This document shows positions 1 to 13,085 of a stretch of DNA of 64,000 nt, piece after piece. Position 1 is the first letter of the stretch. Every line of letters starts with the position of its first letter. Position numbers and translations under genes: made by a program. Where the stretch lies: NCBI GenBank assembly GCA_022575985.1, contig JAKSXM010000247.1:1263501-1327500 (forward strand). Direction: 5' to 3'. The notes under the pieces were generated by a model that searched no databases, was not told where the DNA came from, and was given only the letters and a program-made list of their open reading frames with translations. This stretch comes from Anagrus nilaparvatae. Lineage: Eukaryota; Arthropoda; Insecta; Hymenoptera; Mymaridae.

Positions 1-52
1 TCATAAGCACTCGCACAAACAGAAAGGTTTATATTATGTATATGTATATGAG

Positions 53-554
53 ATCAAAACTTCTGGAATGTTTAATATTTTTAGCCATTGATCATTTTAT
101 GTGTCCCTTAAAATTAAAAAAATAATTTTGAAAATTTATTGACTACAGACGGAGATATTAGCGCTTGAAATTTCATTAATTTTTGAGGTACTTAATTAAT
201 TAAGACTTTATAAAAATAATCTGATTTTAAAAATCTTTGAATATAATATTTAGGACATTATTTAGCATCGATTCACTAAAAAAAATGTTGATTTTCTACG
301 TTTCGCCGCGAATAATTTTTTAGTGAATCGATACTAAATAATGTCCTAAATAATTTTAATTTTTTTAATTCAAATATTTTTAAAATTAGATTATTTATAA
401 AAAAGTCTTGATTAATTAACTCAAAAATTAATGAAATTTCAAGCGCTAATATCTCCGTCAGTAGTCAATAAATTTTCAAAATTATTTTTTTAATTTTAAG
501 GGACATATAACATGATCAATGGCTAAAAATATTAAACATTACAGAAGTTTCGAT
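53..554. repeat. 0.5 kb foldback (hairpin) repeat
   Basis: The left arm (about 53-284) and right arm (about 316-554) are near-perfect reverse complements. They share the reverse-complement pair TTTAATATTTTTAGCCATTG / CAATGGCTAAAAATATTAAA and the block TCGATTCACTAAAAAA next to the loop. The loop is only about 30 nt and is the only GC-containing part (TTTCGCCGCG). There is no coding capacity. I could not define a convincing target duplication, so whether it is a foldback or MITE-type DNA element is inferred from the structure alone. Confidence 0.8.
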
Positions 555-2058
555 TTCCAGAAATTTTTACCCAAAAAATGATATTTCTATCCACCTGATT
601 CAACCTTTTTATTCTCCAAAAATGGGTTATTCGGGGTCCACATTATTAATTTTTAAATTTGATCAACAGATTAAAATTAAGTACACCCAAAAACGTCTTA
701 AATTATATTCAAAAAAATTTTTTTTAGTTTTAAAACAATTTTACTTCTTCCCCAAAAATAGGATATTCGGGGTCTATATTCTGAATTTTGAAATTTCATC
801 AAAAGATTCAAATTCAGTTTGCCTCAAAACCTCATAATTATGCAATAGTAAATTATCGGTAAATTGTTTTTATATAAACTTTGTGATGAATAATTTTTTG
901 TAACTGTTTCTAAAGAAATCATAAATAGTAATCAGGATAAATAATTAATAAAATATGGTTTTAACTTTACAATTTTTCCAAATTTTAAATTTGTTAATGA
1001 CAGATTTTAAAATATTTCAAAAATTTTAAGCTTTAGTTTATAATAAACTATATTATTTAGGTTTCACATAAAATGAATTTGTGAATATTAAAGTTTACAT
1101 GCTACTGCTCTGTGAATCGAACTATTCACATGCTTCGTATGGTATACCTTAAAGTATATCGACGCGCGCTATGTGAATCATGCGTTTCACACACAGCATG
1201 CAAAATAAAAATCAAAAATACATGCTATAGATTTGTGTGTACTATTTTTTTTCTTTTAATTTTTTAAAACGAAATTTCAGTAAAGAAGTCTTGTTTTTAT
1301 AACTATATCAGATACGGCGTAAAAAATAAAAGAATACTTTTTGGTAGTAGAGGGACCTTTCGGCAAAAGGAGTCGTTTTTTCCTTATCAAATGAGTATCT
1401 TTCGTGTTTCGCGCTGCTTCTGACACGCACCTTTACTCAGCGCTTTGCTTTCTTAAAGGACCTCCTTAGTTGTCTTTTACCTGCATAAAAAATGTTTAGA
1501 TGTAGCTGTTGTTGTTTTTTTGCATATATATGTAAAATTTATATGTATTTGAAATGAGTGTTGAAACACTTGGAGTAATTATGTGAAAACTGGTATTCAA
1601 CTGACCACCCAAATACGAATCCTTTTATAACTTATTAGCAGTGTATATTTATATATAGAAATGCAGAAGCAAACTAGCTTCGCGGCTTCGAGTTAATTAA
1701 AGCTGATATTCCAATTGCCTTTAGCTACAAGGACCTTCTGGTTATACGCATTTAGTTGGTATTTATAAATATAGCATCATATCTATTATATGTAATATAA
1801 ACATAATTCTTTGATTCCGCCTTTGAGCTGCATAGACTGCACATATATGCTTTTAGATCTCTCCATCAATGATCTTGAATTTTTTTCTTTTTTTTCAATT
1901 TATCTCACGACGATCCGAATGAATTATCTCTTTCTCGCTCTTTCATTTTCTGGATTCCGTATAATACAGTTACGATGGATTTTTTTATTTGTGTCACATT
2001 TAAATCTTGATTTCGCTTATCCCAACTGTACACTATATATATATAAATATATATATAT
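555..2058. other. AT-rich intergenic sequence, no gene recognised
   Basis: No recognisable coding region. At 600-790 there is a short internal duplication in which a phrase containing ATTCGGGGTC occurs twice, about 140 bp apart. At about 1098-1202 there is an imperfect inverted repeat whose arms both contain CATGCT/AGCATG and TGTGAATC-type blocks. A less AT-biased patch at about 1340-1490 has no coherent open frame. The short open frames here are chance frames in AT-rich DNA. Confidence 0.6.
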
Positions 2059-3814
2059 GGGTGGTTCCAGTACTTTTCGTACAGATTAGGGCGCACTCAT
2101 GTCACCGATTGAGCTCAAATTTTAGGGAATAGTTTGGGGTTACAAAAAAGTCACTCAGCCAAAATTTTAGCCCTCTAGCACCTCATGGGGCCGAAATATG
2201 GCCGTTTAAAGGCCCAAAAACAGCCTAATTTAGCCCTTTTTTAAAATTGCGCCATTCCCTTAAATTTACTTCAAATTTCATCTTACTGATTGCATTTTAA
2301 CCACTAAAGAGTCTACATTTTGTGAAAAAATTTTTAGCCAATTCCATGGAGTCAACTTTTTTTGGCATTGATAAACGTAAATTAAATTTTATTAAAAAAG
2401 CTGATTTTCAAAATAATACCGTGGCTTAAGATCAAGTCAAAAATACTTTTGGTTGGTTGCAATTTTTTCGTCTACTCAAGACCTTTCAAATGCGACCCTA
2501 AAATTTAAAATCGGTGGATTTAAACCGGAGATATTTTGATTTTAGTGGCAGCTGTTTTTGAAAAATGCGTTTTTTTGACATTTTTCGCCACCTGGCATTT
2601 TTTTCTAAGTGCTTTAAAATGTCTGAAACTTTCAGGAAAATAAGTTCAATATATGTACTACAAATTTCATAAAAAATTTCTTTGCTTATTTGCCTTTAAA
2701 GCCCTTTTTTGACTCATCCAAATTCAACCTTTCCATTTTCCGGAATTTTCCATTTTCCGGGTTTTCCTGTAATCTAATGAAAATTCTGACTCGATTTTTG
2801 GATTCCTCGGGAAATTTTACTATAGAGCCTCTTTTTTAAGTAATTTTGAAGATCTCTGTGAGGCTGTATAAAAAAAAGAAAAAAGAATTTGCATAAAAAT
2901 AAAAATAAAATTGAAATTGATAAAATTAAAATTTTTTTTGTTTGTCAATTTTATAAATTTAAATTTATTTTTATTTTTATGCAAATTCTTTTTTCTTTTT
3001 TTTATACAGCCTCACAGAGATCTTCAAAATTACTTAAAAAAGAGGGTCTATAGTAAAATTTCCCGAGGAATCCAAAAATCGAGTCAGAATTTTCATTAGA
3101 TTACAGGAAAAGCCGGAAAATGGAAAATTCCGGAAAATGGAAAGGTTGAATTTGGATGAGTCAAAAAAGGGCTTTAAAGGCAAATAAGCAAAGAAATTTT
3201 TTATGAAATTTGTAGTACATATATTGAACTTATTTTCCTGAAAGTTTCAGACATTTTAAAGCACTTAGAAAAAAATGCCAGGTGGCGAAAAATGTCAAAA
3301 AAACGCATTTTTCAAAAACAGCCGCCACTAAAATCAAAATATCTCCGGTTTAAATCCACCGATTTTAAATTTTAGGGTCGCATTTGAAAGGTCTTGAGTA
3401 GACAAAAAAATTGCAACCAACCAAAAGTATTTTTGAGTTGATCCTAAGCCACGGTATTATTTTGAAAATCAGCTTTTTTAATAAAATTCATTTTCTGTTT
3501 ATAAATGCTAAAAAAAGTTGACTCCATGGAATTGGCTAAAAATTTTTTTACGAAATGTAGACTCTTTAGCGGTTAAAATGCGATCAGTAATATGAAATTT
3601 GAAGTAAATTTAAGGGAATGGCGCAATTTTAAAAAAAGGCTAAATTAGGCTGTTTTTGGGCCTTTAAACGGCCATATTTCGGCCCCATGAGGTGCTAGAG
3701 GACTAAAATTTTGGCTGAGTGACTTTTTTGTAACCCCAAACTATTCCCTAAAATTTGAGCTCAATCGGTGACATGAGTGCGCCCTAATCTGTACGAAAAG
3801 TACTGGAACCACCC
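2059..3814. mobile_element. 1.76 kb foldback DNA element (near-perfect palindrome)
   Basis: The ends are exact inverses: the left begins GGGTGGTTCCAGTACTTTTC and the right ends with its reverse complement. Pairing continues with few mismatches over about 870 bp per arm to a centre near 2935-2955 with almost no loop. The flanks are TATATAT on the left and ATATATA on the right, so insertion at a TA-type site is possible, but the true duplication cannot be separated from the local AT repeat. No transposase is encoded; the open frames inside are low-complexity. It is probably a non-autonomous foldback or giant MITE of unassigned superfamily. A transcript across it would form a roughly 870 bp dsRNA stem. 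Confidence 0.88.
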
Positions 3815-4770
3815 ATATATATACTATGACTTTAATGCATTGATATCTCTCACTAATCCTTCTATTTTACGGAGATTGAACTGATTTTACCGATTCCCTT
3901 CAACTTTATGTATTTCAATGCTGTTTTTATTATTATTTTTAAGTTCATTCAAAAGTAATTTCTTTAAGTGAGTAATATAAAAATTGCATATGGGGTATTT
4001 TAAGGTCAATTTAGATTTTAACAATAATAAATTCTTATAATTTTTTAACTAACTTAAAAAAAATCGTTCTTGAAAATCATTTAAAATATATTCAATAAAT
4101 GAAAATTTTTAAAAACTTTCCTCATTTTTATTAATTTTGTCCTCGGTTTTTTTAACAAATTTATGAACCAACATAAAAAATCCAAAAACATGTACAGTGA
4201 CATAAAATGGTAGATTAGTTACTAATAACTGATTATGAGTGATCATTAATCTGAGTGAAGATAAAATATTAACCTTATAAATATAATCAATTTTTTTATC
4301 AAGATATCATTTAAGTCCCAAGAAGCTTATTTTGTTCTTACATCTGTAAGGATAATCAGTACCAGATGGGGCTGATTTTATTATTCTTGACATATTTTAT
4401 ACCCCAAAGTTCATTTTAACGTGGAATTTGCCCTATCTAAGAGGAATAGACTCATGGGGCTTAAAGTTAGGGCTTTAAGGGCTTAAAGTAACTTAGTTTT
4501 CGGGGCTTAGGGACTTAAAATAATTTCAATTTGAGGACTTAAAATAATGCGGATTTCTATTAGCTGTATAGGAAATAAGCTCCTTGCATGTAATAACACT
4601 AAAAACGGTAAGACGTATTTTATCCTCGGGAATTAACTATAGTTACAAAGGAGCATATTTTACCAATTTTACCAGAAAAACTTGCTATCCGCATCAAGTG
4701 CGACTGAATTAATCATTCGGGATCCTTTTTGAACCCTCAAATCCTATTTTTGACCCTCTGGGATGAATTT
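3815..4770. other. AT-rich intergenic sequence with repeat remnants
   Basis: No gene seen. At 4360-4560 the sequence repeats phrases such as GGGGCTTAAAG, GGGCTTAAAG and GGGACTTAAAATAA. These resemble the interior of the AACATGTTCCATG-type repeats found downstream, so this may be a decayed copy of that family. Confidence 0.5.
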
Positions 4771-4774
4771 TTTT

Positions 4775-5820
4775 AACATGGAACATGTTCATTGGATGGG
4801 GTATTTGAAAAAGTCCGGCTCGGCAGGGGGGGGGTGAAAAAGTGACGCTTGGGGGGTCAAACATTGACGTTTTTAGGGGGAAGGGGTCAAAAATTGACGT
4901 TTTTAGGGGGGGTCAAACATTGACGTTTTTAGGGGGAAGGGGTCGAAAATTGACGTTTTTAGGGGGGGGGGGGTCAAATGGACTTAGAATATTTTCGATT
5001 CAGGGACTTTTGGTGCAGAAGTACTTAGGGAGCATTGGTGCAGAAGTACCTAGGGACCTATGGTGCAGAAGTCCCTAAAGACCTTTGGTGCAGAAGTACC
5101 TAGGAACCTTTGGTGCAGAAGGTCAAACATTGACGTTTTTAGGGGGAAGGGGTCAAAAATTGACGTTTTTAGGGGGGGGGTCAAACATTGACGTTATTAG
5201 GGGGAAGGGGTCGAAAATTGACGTTTTTAGGGGGGGGGGTCAAATGGACTTAGAATATTTTCGATTCAGGGACTTTTGGTGCAGAAGTACTTAGGGAGCA
5301 TTGGTGCAGAAGTACCTAGGGACCTATGGTGCAGAAGTCCCTAAAGACCTTTGGTGCAGAAGTACCTAGGAACCTTTGGTGCAGAAGTTCCTAAAGACCT
5401 TTGGTACAGAAGTACCTAGGGAGCATTGGTGCAGAAATACCTAGGGACCTATGGTGCAGAAGTCCTTAAAGACCTTTGGTGCAGAAGTACCTAGGAACCT
5501 TTGGTGCAGAAGTACCTAGGGAGCATTGGTGCAGAAATACCTAGGGACCATTGGTGCAGAATTTTTAAAGAATTTTTTGTAAAAATTAATAAAAAATAAA
5601 TTTATATTATTTAAAAAACTGCAATAATTTGAAAATTTAATTAATTTGGTTCATTTTGATATCTAAGCAGCATGATTTCTATAATAAAAATCTAAATATA
5701 AATATTTGGATATAAATATTTATATTATGAACACAATAGATACTTTATTATCAGTGTTATAAGTGAACATGTTCCATGCTCATTGGTTGTGTAGTTACAC
5801 AAACCAGTTATAAATTTTTG
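4775..5820 (+). mobile_element. AACATGTTCCATG-ended repeat element, long copy with minisatellite
   Basis: The left end is TTTAACATGGAACATGTTC (about 4775-4792). The right end is GTGAACATGTTCCATGC near 5764, followed by GGTTGTGTAGTTACACAAAC and CAGTTATAAATTTT. The same end sequences and the same internal CGGCAGGGGGG / AAAAAGTGACG phrase recur at 51163-51437 in inverse orientation. Shorter relatives lie at about 10710-10957, 39778-39870, 51553-51840 and 55310-55440. The central part is a tandem-repeat array (separate entry). There is no protein-coding capacity. Superfamily unknown; the palindromic ends and variable centre suggest a non-autonomous DNA element. Confidence 0.65.
4845..5565 (+). 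repeat. Compound G-rich minisatellite (higher-order ~265 bp repeat)
   Basis: Two kinds of unit are present. One is a roughly 26-30 bp unit reading GGTCAAACATTGACGTTTTT followed by a run of 4-10 G. The other is a 25 bp unit (GGTGCAGAAGTACCTAGGGA plus about 5 variable bases). The G-rich units plus several 25 bp units form a block of about 265 bp that is repeated: GGTCAAACATTGACG starts the block at 4856 and again at 5121. After that the 25 bp units continue alone to about 5562. All G runs are on the + strand, so G-quadruplex formation is possible. The repetitive peptides read across it are artefacts. Confidence 0.9.
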
Positions 5821-8800
5821 CGCTCCATTTAACCATAAGTTACTCATTTTGTCTCTTGGAGGCAGATTTCCTCTTTTAAAGAAAGTATTATGCTCCAGAA
5901 TTTATTTTTTTTAATTTATTTTTTTTTATTCCAAGAGGAAATTTGTCTTTTCACTCAGGCTGAGAAAAGTACTTACTTTTTGTTTTTTAAAAAGATGAAT
6001 TTTAGTAAATATCTTTTTTCAAACATTTGAAATTAGATAAGTGTGATTCGTATTAACAAAATAAGCTAATTCAGATCTGTATTTAAAAAGTAAATACAGT
6101 TGAAAAAAATCTCATTTTAACAAAAAATTTGGAAAGCTCCATATATAAATACGAATGCTTGTTAAGAACATTATTATTTTTTAATTTTTTTTTTGATATC
6201 TTGAAAAAAAATTTTTTATACAAGATGAAAGAATCCGACATTTTTTTAAGTGTAAATGTATATATTTAATTTGCATACTTAAGAAAAATAATTTAAATTT
6301 TATTATCTAATGATTTTACTTATTAAACATATAAAAAAATATTATATTTAATATATACTAAGTTTTATTTTACTTTAAGAAAGATTATTTTTATTCTTAC
6401 TTTTATTTTTTTTATTTTTTTGAAATCAAATCATATTTTACTTTTTAGGACAAGACCTCATCTTTAGGAGGTCTCAAAGCCTAAAATTAGAAGAAAAAAA
6501 ATTTTTATTAGCTATTTGTGAAGAATTAATTTTATGTTTCCCAACTTACCTTGCAAAGTTATATTTTTATCTCATATTAGGGGTATAGTTTAAATAATAT
6601 TAAAATAAATCTTTCTTTTAAACTAAAACTATATTCACATCAGTATAATTATCTGCTGAATCTAAATTTATTATAAGTTTTGAGCCAAAATTATGCTGGA
6701 GAAAAACAACCCAGTCATACTTTTTAAGGATTGAAAATATTTATTATCCCTTATTAGGTTAGTTGGAAAAAATATCATTTTTTCTTTACAAATAATAGAA
6801 TTCATAAATTTTATTATCAATTTTTAAACTTTGAGTAATTTATTATGAAGGCCAACCCTTGCTCGGCTACCTTATCCACTGATGATTAATTTAGAATCTG
6901 CATCTAATTTTACTCAAAAATATAGTTTTAGTTAAAATCAAAGTTTTATTTTAATATTTTTGTAAAACTACCTTTGTATACTTTTAGAAAGAATTAATTC
7001 TTCTTAACCCAATGTAGATTGTTAGGTACATATAGAGTGGCGAAAAATGTAACATAGTAAAATAGTTTAAAAAATGTTTCACCTACTGTAAGGAACATTT
7101 TTTGATATTATCTACAATCTTTAATCAATGTTACAAATCATAAAACAGATCCAAAAGCTTTAAAAATTCAACTCTTGTTGTTTACAGAAGCATATAAATG
7201 ATATAAGTGCTATTTATGAATTCTCTGGAACACGATTTTAAAAAATATTATAAAAAACAAAAGGCAAGTTATTACATTTATAAATGCACGTGTCTCTTTA
7301 AAGTTATATAGGTATAGGTAACACAGCATTTATTCTACATATGTTTTTAACCTAAAACAACGTTATGCGGGTGTCAGATGCAAGCTACCGATAAGCTAAA
7401 ACCGAGAAAAAGAACTGAAAAACAGTCATATGAAGACAAAAAGTAATACTATATAAGCATTACTACTTGGTTTCCGGTACTCACGTTTGTGACCGCATAT
7501 ATGCATTATAACTTTTTTTTTCTCAAATTCGTATAACACCAAAATCCTCTTCCTTCGTATTACGTGGAAATAACTATATAAGAATGAAAAGTTACAAAAA
7601 AAGCAAACGTGGCGGAACTACCAAAAACCTCAAAATGCTTTTTTTAAACAGATAACATCTGGGATACGTGAAATAAGCAAAAGAAGATGTGTGACTCGGT
7701 TTAAAAAGACTAGATTAACCTTTTTAAGAAAATATACTTTGCCCTTGAAAATTAAATTAAACATCCAATCATTCAAATGTTGAATAAAGAGACCTTGTTT
7801 ATATGAAAATATTAAATTCTTGGTAAAAATTAAAAGAAAATTAATTCAGAATAATGACGAAGTGCCAAGTATTTTTTTCACAACAACAACAATAACGACA
7901 GTGCGATTTCCGGCTGACAATAAAAGAGTTAAATGACTAGAAAGCAAGTAAAGTACGTTTATTATATATTTATGACTTTTACATACTTTTTGTCAAAAAA
8001 AAAAAATAATAAAAAGACGTGTGGGAATAAACGTTAAAAAGTTGGTATTATAAGTTAATGTCGATTATAATTTTTATATACACCGTGCGAAGAGTATTTG
8101 CATCAACTGAATAAAATATATTCTCTTTATTATAAATATTTTCTTATTTATTTCAATTTACAGAGAATATATGAATATACATTTGCCAACACCTTTTTAA
8201 TTTTCTTTATTCATTATCGTTAGACATAATGATGTTAATAAAAGGGAATCAAGATTATTAAAAAAGATATATATTTATAATATTTAATTACATTAAGAAA
8301 TGTAACAAGCTTTCATATTATATCCTTGTGTATATTTATAATTTATATACTAAACTTTTTTTACACTGTTTCTTAACACTGCTGTTAATGCAATTTATTA
8401 TTTTTTTACTTTATTTGGAAAATATTAAGTTCATTTTTCATATTTTACAGTAATGCCTTGGAGTATTATTTATTGCGTAATATATGAATACTGTTTTTGG
8501 ACAATGTTGCCATATCGACTTGTGATTTTTCCAGTTCAAAATAAGAAAAGTTTACAAAAATGTCAAATCTTACTATACTATTTATATTTGAAAATTTATT
8601 TGTGTTTCTGTCTGTACCCTAATGACTCAAGAAACGCCAAATTAATTGACATAAAACCGGTGTCAAAATACATAAAATGGAAAGAATTCGCCTAGAAGTG
8701 CGTCATCCCCTTGAAAAAATATGTTTGGACAAACTTCTGAAGTCGCTTGTTATGTTTAAAAGAAAAGTTAACTTAAATTGTTTTACTGACTATCACAGTA

Positions 8801-10709
8801 AGAATATTTATTAGGCAGAATTGTGTTTTTTTTCACTCAGGACTAGACTCTTGCACTAAAAAAATAATGAAACCAATCAAAAATTTTAGTTTTCTTGAAA
8901 GCTCAGGGTATACCGCTAGCAGTGTTATTCGAAAGATTTCCTTAGAAATCCAAATTTATAACTTCGAAGCTCGTATTTCTAAGCCAAAAAGACCTAAAGA
9001 GTAGACTATGGATATTGAAAGTAATTTTTCAATATGAGAAAATGCTCTGCCAAGTTTGGTCAAGATCTAGCAAATCCAACTCGTGCACTCTTCTTACAAA
9101 TTAAAATTATTAGTAGTGCAAATGATAAGTAGGATAGTGACTTTTGAATTTACAGCTGACATAAGAATTCAGGAATCCCTTGTAATTTTTAAGCTTGCAA
9201 ACATGACGACTGAGAAGCAATAGAGTAATACCAAAAAAATGTTTGCAACTGTTTGCAAACCATATGGATCTTCACAATATACAATTATTATTTTATTGTT
9301 GCAAACGAAGTATGGTAATTAAATAATAGGCAGGCAAATGAAGAGAATATAAATTATTTAACGTTTCATTTTTGCCAAAAAAAAAAGTTTTAAAAAAAGG
9401 CAATTATTCCTAAGTAATTTTTATAATAAAGATATGAAGAAAAAAAACAATACGATAAAATACATTTAAGATAATTGTTTTTGAAAAAATATAATAATGC
9501 AAAATTCTTTATCTTTTCTTAACTTGTTACTTAAGATAAAATCGATTTAGTTTTCTGGAATTTCTTCTTGAGTTAATTTATTGAAACTAAAAGTTGCCGC
9601 TATTTTTTTTTATTTGCAGGTAAGAGCACTATAATATTGTGAGAGCGCGTGAAGATGACGATGAAGGAAATAAAATAAAAAAAAAAAAACGATCAACAGA
9701 AGAAAGCGATTACATACTCTTTGTATAACTATTTCAGCTGAAATAAAAAAAAAAGGAAGCAAAATCTTGTCCTCGAATACTCGATGACTCTTTGGTGTGA
9801 ATCTCATCTTTTATTCAAGAAGGTCCGTTTGGCGGATATATAAGTTTTGCATGTGATCAAATACTTGAATATAAGAAAAAAGAAAAGCCGCGCCACTTAG
9901 GGTGTGAAGCGCAAGACACATCTTATATAAAGACCAAACGAACCGAACCAAAACGACGATTTTAACTTCTCGATCACTTTTGATCGCATCCAATATTTCT
10001 CTGTCTCTTATATGCGTGATTCTTTTATAAGTTGATATAATGTACCTTCGACATATTTTACTCTATCAACTCTTTCAAACGGAACTTTACATGTATATGT
10101 AAATAGTCGCTCCGTATATAGTTGGTCGTGTTTTTTTTTCGAAAGATTGATCTAAAATTATAAAATAAAGAGAAGCTATCGAGAGGAAAGTTGACATCAC
10201 TGCGGCAGTTTCTTGATGTTCACTTTGCCAATGCTTATATTTTTTTTAAAAGTTGTTTCATATTTATTTAAATACCACTTTAGAAACCTTTTTTCAAAAC
10301 AAACTTTTCATAATTTTTTAATGTTATAAGTACAAATAATTATATAAATTTTATAATATTAATAAAGGTAAATAAACTTATTTATGCATTGTGTTTATCT
10401 ATTCAAAAAAGTACAACAAATTTTTTCAATATTTCTAGTGCAAATATAACTTAATTATGAGTTTTCGCGCTTGAATCTACACTAAAGGCACATTTTTTTT
10501 TGTATAAGTGCCAATTTTTGACCCTCGTAAGGCATGATTTTTTATCGCTAATTCTCTCATCGCCTATAGACAATGAATCAAATGGTCATTTTTGGCCCAA
10601 AATGACTTATGGTATAGTTTTCTTTTACTAACCACTTTCTCTGGTTAGCTACATAGAAGTGTGAGCCTGTAAAATACCAATTTCTTGGGATATTTTATAG
10701 GTGTAGCTT
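5821..10709. other. Long AT-rich intergenic region, no gene recognised
   Basis: About 4.9 kb with no recognisable exon, RNA gene or long repeat. Short open frames at 8453-8695 (+), 9610-9807 (-) and 9811-9993 (-) have no recognisable motif. The segment at 9780-9990 is less AT-biased than its surroundings and contains TATATAAAG near 9925-9932 on the + strand. It could be regulatory DNA, but nothing in the sequence proves it. Confidence 0.55.
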
Positions 10710-10957
10710 GTAAAGTAATAAAAAAAAAACTTATAAGTGGTTTGCGAACATGGAACATGTTTAAATTTATATTTTGAATTTTGAATCATTTATAGCTCCT
10801 AAAATCCTTATCAGCAATCCTTATCAGTATCTACTTTATCGAAATTATTATAAGTCCATTTGACCCCCCCCCTCCTCCCTAAAATGATACATTTGAACCC
10901 CAAATTACATGCTTGAAGTAATTCTCCCCTGTATATAAACATGTTCCATGTTAAAAT
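10710..10957 (-). mobile_element. AACATGTTCCATG-ended repeat element, short copy
   Basis: In minus orientation it starts TAACATGGAACATGTTTATA (from about 10957) and ends AAACATGTTCCATGTTCGCA, then CAAACCACTTATAAG, running to about 10710. The interior holds a C run on the + strand (TTTGACCCCCCCC near 10859), equivalent to the G-rich units of the long copy at 4775. No coding capacity. It matches the long copy at both ends but lacks the expanded minisatellite. Confidence 0.6.
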
Positions 10958-13085
10958 GTATATTAATTACTAAACTTGTTGCAGAAAGTATTTTATGCTG
11001 ATTATGATTGTTGCTTGTGCTTGGAAATCTTTTCATTGGGCAAAATTAAATTGTTAAAAATAAGCATGATAATAATAATTATAGTATTTATTAAAGGATT
11101 TGTAATTTTAATCATTTGAATAAAATAAAAATTCAGTTTAGAATTGACAAATTTCATTTTGTAAAATAGGTTTTTTTTGTGTGAACTAAAATTTCGGGGA
11201 TGTAATTATATTGATGGCACCTAATGTTCACATCAGGTAATTAAAAACCAAGCCTAAACCTGAAATAACTTCTAGACTAATAAATATATGTCTCAGCATA
11301 TAATAAACATAACGATTTTTCCGTTCTATAGAATTATAAGAAAATGTAGAGAAAAGTGACAAAAAAACTAAAGAACAAGACACGTAATTTATATAACAGA
11401 CAAGAATAATGAATATGAATATACATTCTACATATGTTTAAATGTGTTTTGATCGAGAATAAGTGATTGTACAATACGTATTATTATTACTTTTTTTTAC
11501 TTGCTCGAGCAATTACACATACGCCTAAAGCTCTATTATTTTTCAATATTATTTACGTGTATAAAAAAAAAATTGATCAAAGCAACATCGAAAATATAAA
11601 AAAAAAGTTAGAACCATAAATATTTAATAAATAGTTATAAGTAAATTGCTCACATTATGCGAAGACTAACTATTTCTTATAATTATAGTATTTTTATAGA
11701 AAAAGTGAAACAAAGAACGGAAAAGATTAGTTATACATTTGTCGTACAAAAAAAAATATTATTTTTACTTTATTTCTATCACTGCATATGAATAATTAAT
11801 TAGACAGTTTGACATGAGCATGTTGTAATTACATAACATTTATACTATACTTGTATACTAGCTCAAGTTATAAGACATAATGTGTGGATGTATTGATTAA
11901 GACAAGTGCTTGTACCACGTGTTTGTGTATGATTAGATAATAAAATTTCAAAATATATATTCTTTTTTTATTTTATAAATACATACCTTATTTTCTTTAC
12001 CTTATTTTATAAAAAAGAATTTAAATCTATACAAACCTTGACGTTGGAGTATCAAAAGTTTTAAAAACTGTAGGCAATAATATGAGTATTTTTAAATTTA
12101 AAGGTATATGAAACTTATGCTCATATCTGAAAGATGGTGTCAAAGTATTTTTTCCTAAAACGGAAAAACAATTTCATAGATCTCAAAAATTTTGTAAAAT
12201 TTTCAAATTTCAAAAAATCCTTTACTTGTTCTTGCAGCTTTAATATTTTCCAAAATATGGCTCTATAAAAATAGTGGTAAAAACTTATTTTTTTAGATAA
12301 CCTTTAATTGAGGCTCTGACTTTAAAATATCGAATTTTGGAAATGATTAATAAAAAATAGACAAATAAAGAATTTTTGAAAACTTGAAGCTTGCACTTTT
12401 TGAGAACTATAAAACCTATTTCCATAAAAAATTTTAAAATTAATCTTTTTGCGGCCAAAATGGGTATTCGACTTGACTATATCGGTAATTAGTTATATAA
12501 ATTGTCTGCGGATTACGGTTATTGAGGAGTGACACTAACAAAAAAAATGAGATCAACCAAAAGTATTTTTAATTACTTGTTATTTTATGGGCAAATCTGA
12601 AAATCAAGAGCATTTCCCGGAGTGTCATACTTTCAGTTTTTTCTTTTCGAAAATTATCCAATTTTGTGGACCCATAACTTATTTCAGACCCCAAGACCAA
12701 TTCGGTTATGTCTATCTCTAGCCCCAAAACTACAACTATTGGATGAAATTTAACCAAATCTTTTAAGAAATTAAATTTATTTTTATCGAATTTAATTTGA
12801 ATTTTAAAGTAAATTAAGCAAAATTCAAGCAGAGCATCTTGACAGAGGAATATTTGGTTATGAGTCAAATAATTTAGGCAGAATAATTATATTAAATTAT
12901 ATTCAAATAAAAAATCTAGCCATTTTGATATCAAACACGTTTTATAACGCTTTTTCAATTTTTGGGCAGGGATAGAAAAAAAGAAAATAACTGAACCTTA
13001 AGAAAAAATTTCTGTCATAAAAAAAAAACATTTGCCAAAAAAAAAATTACTCACACCAAGGAGTGTCTTTTGCAATTGATATATA
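10958..13085. other. AT-rich intergenic sequence, no gene recognised
   Basis: No coding region can be supported. An open frame of about 99 codons at 12569-12868 on the minus strand contains no motif I recognise. It lies in sequence whose composition is the same as the surrounding non-coding DNA, so I regard it as chance. No tRNA, inverted repeat over 100 bp or tandem array was seen. Confidence 0.5.

Noticed and set aside
4842..5294. Two + strand open frames with repeating FLGG / LTFLGG peptides
   Set aside because: They are translations of the G-rich minisatellite. The periodicity is nucleotide-level and the frames shift between units.
5012..5562. Regular 25 bp repeats resembling a CRISPR array
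   Set aside because: The units are contiguous with no unique spacers, vary in sequence, and lie in a eukaryotic genome. It is a minisatellite.
12569..12868. 99-codon minus-strand frame
   Set aside because: No recognisable motif, no splice or start context, and composition equal to the flanking non-coding DNA. Left unannotated as a gene.
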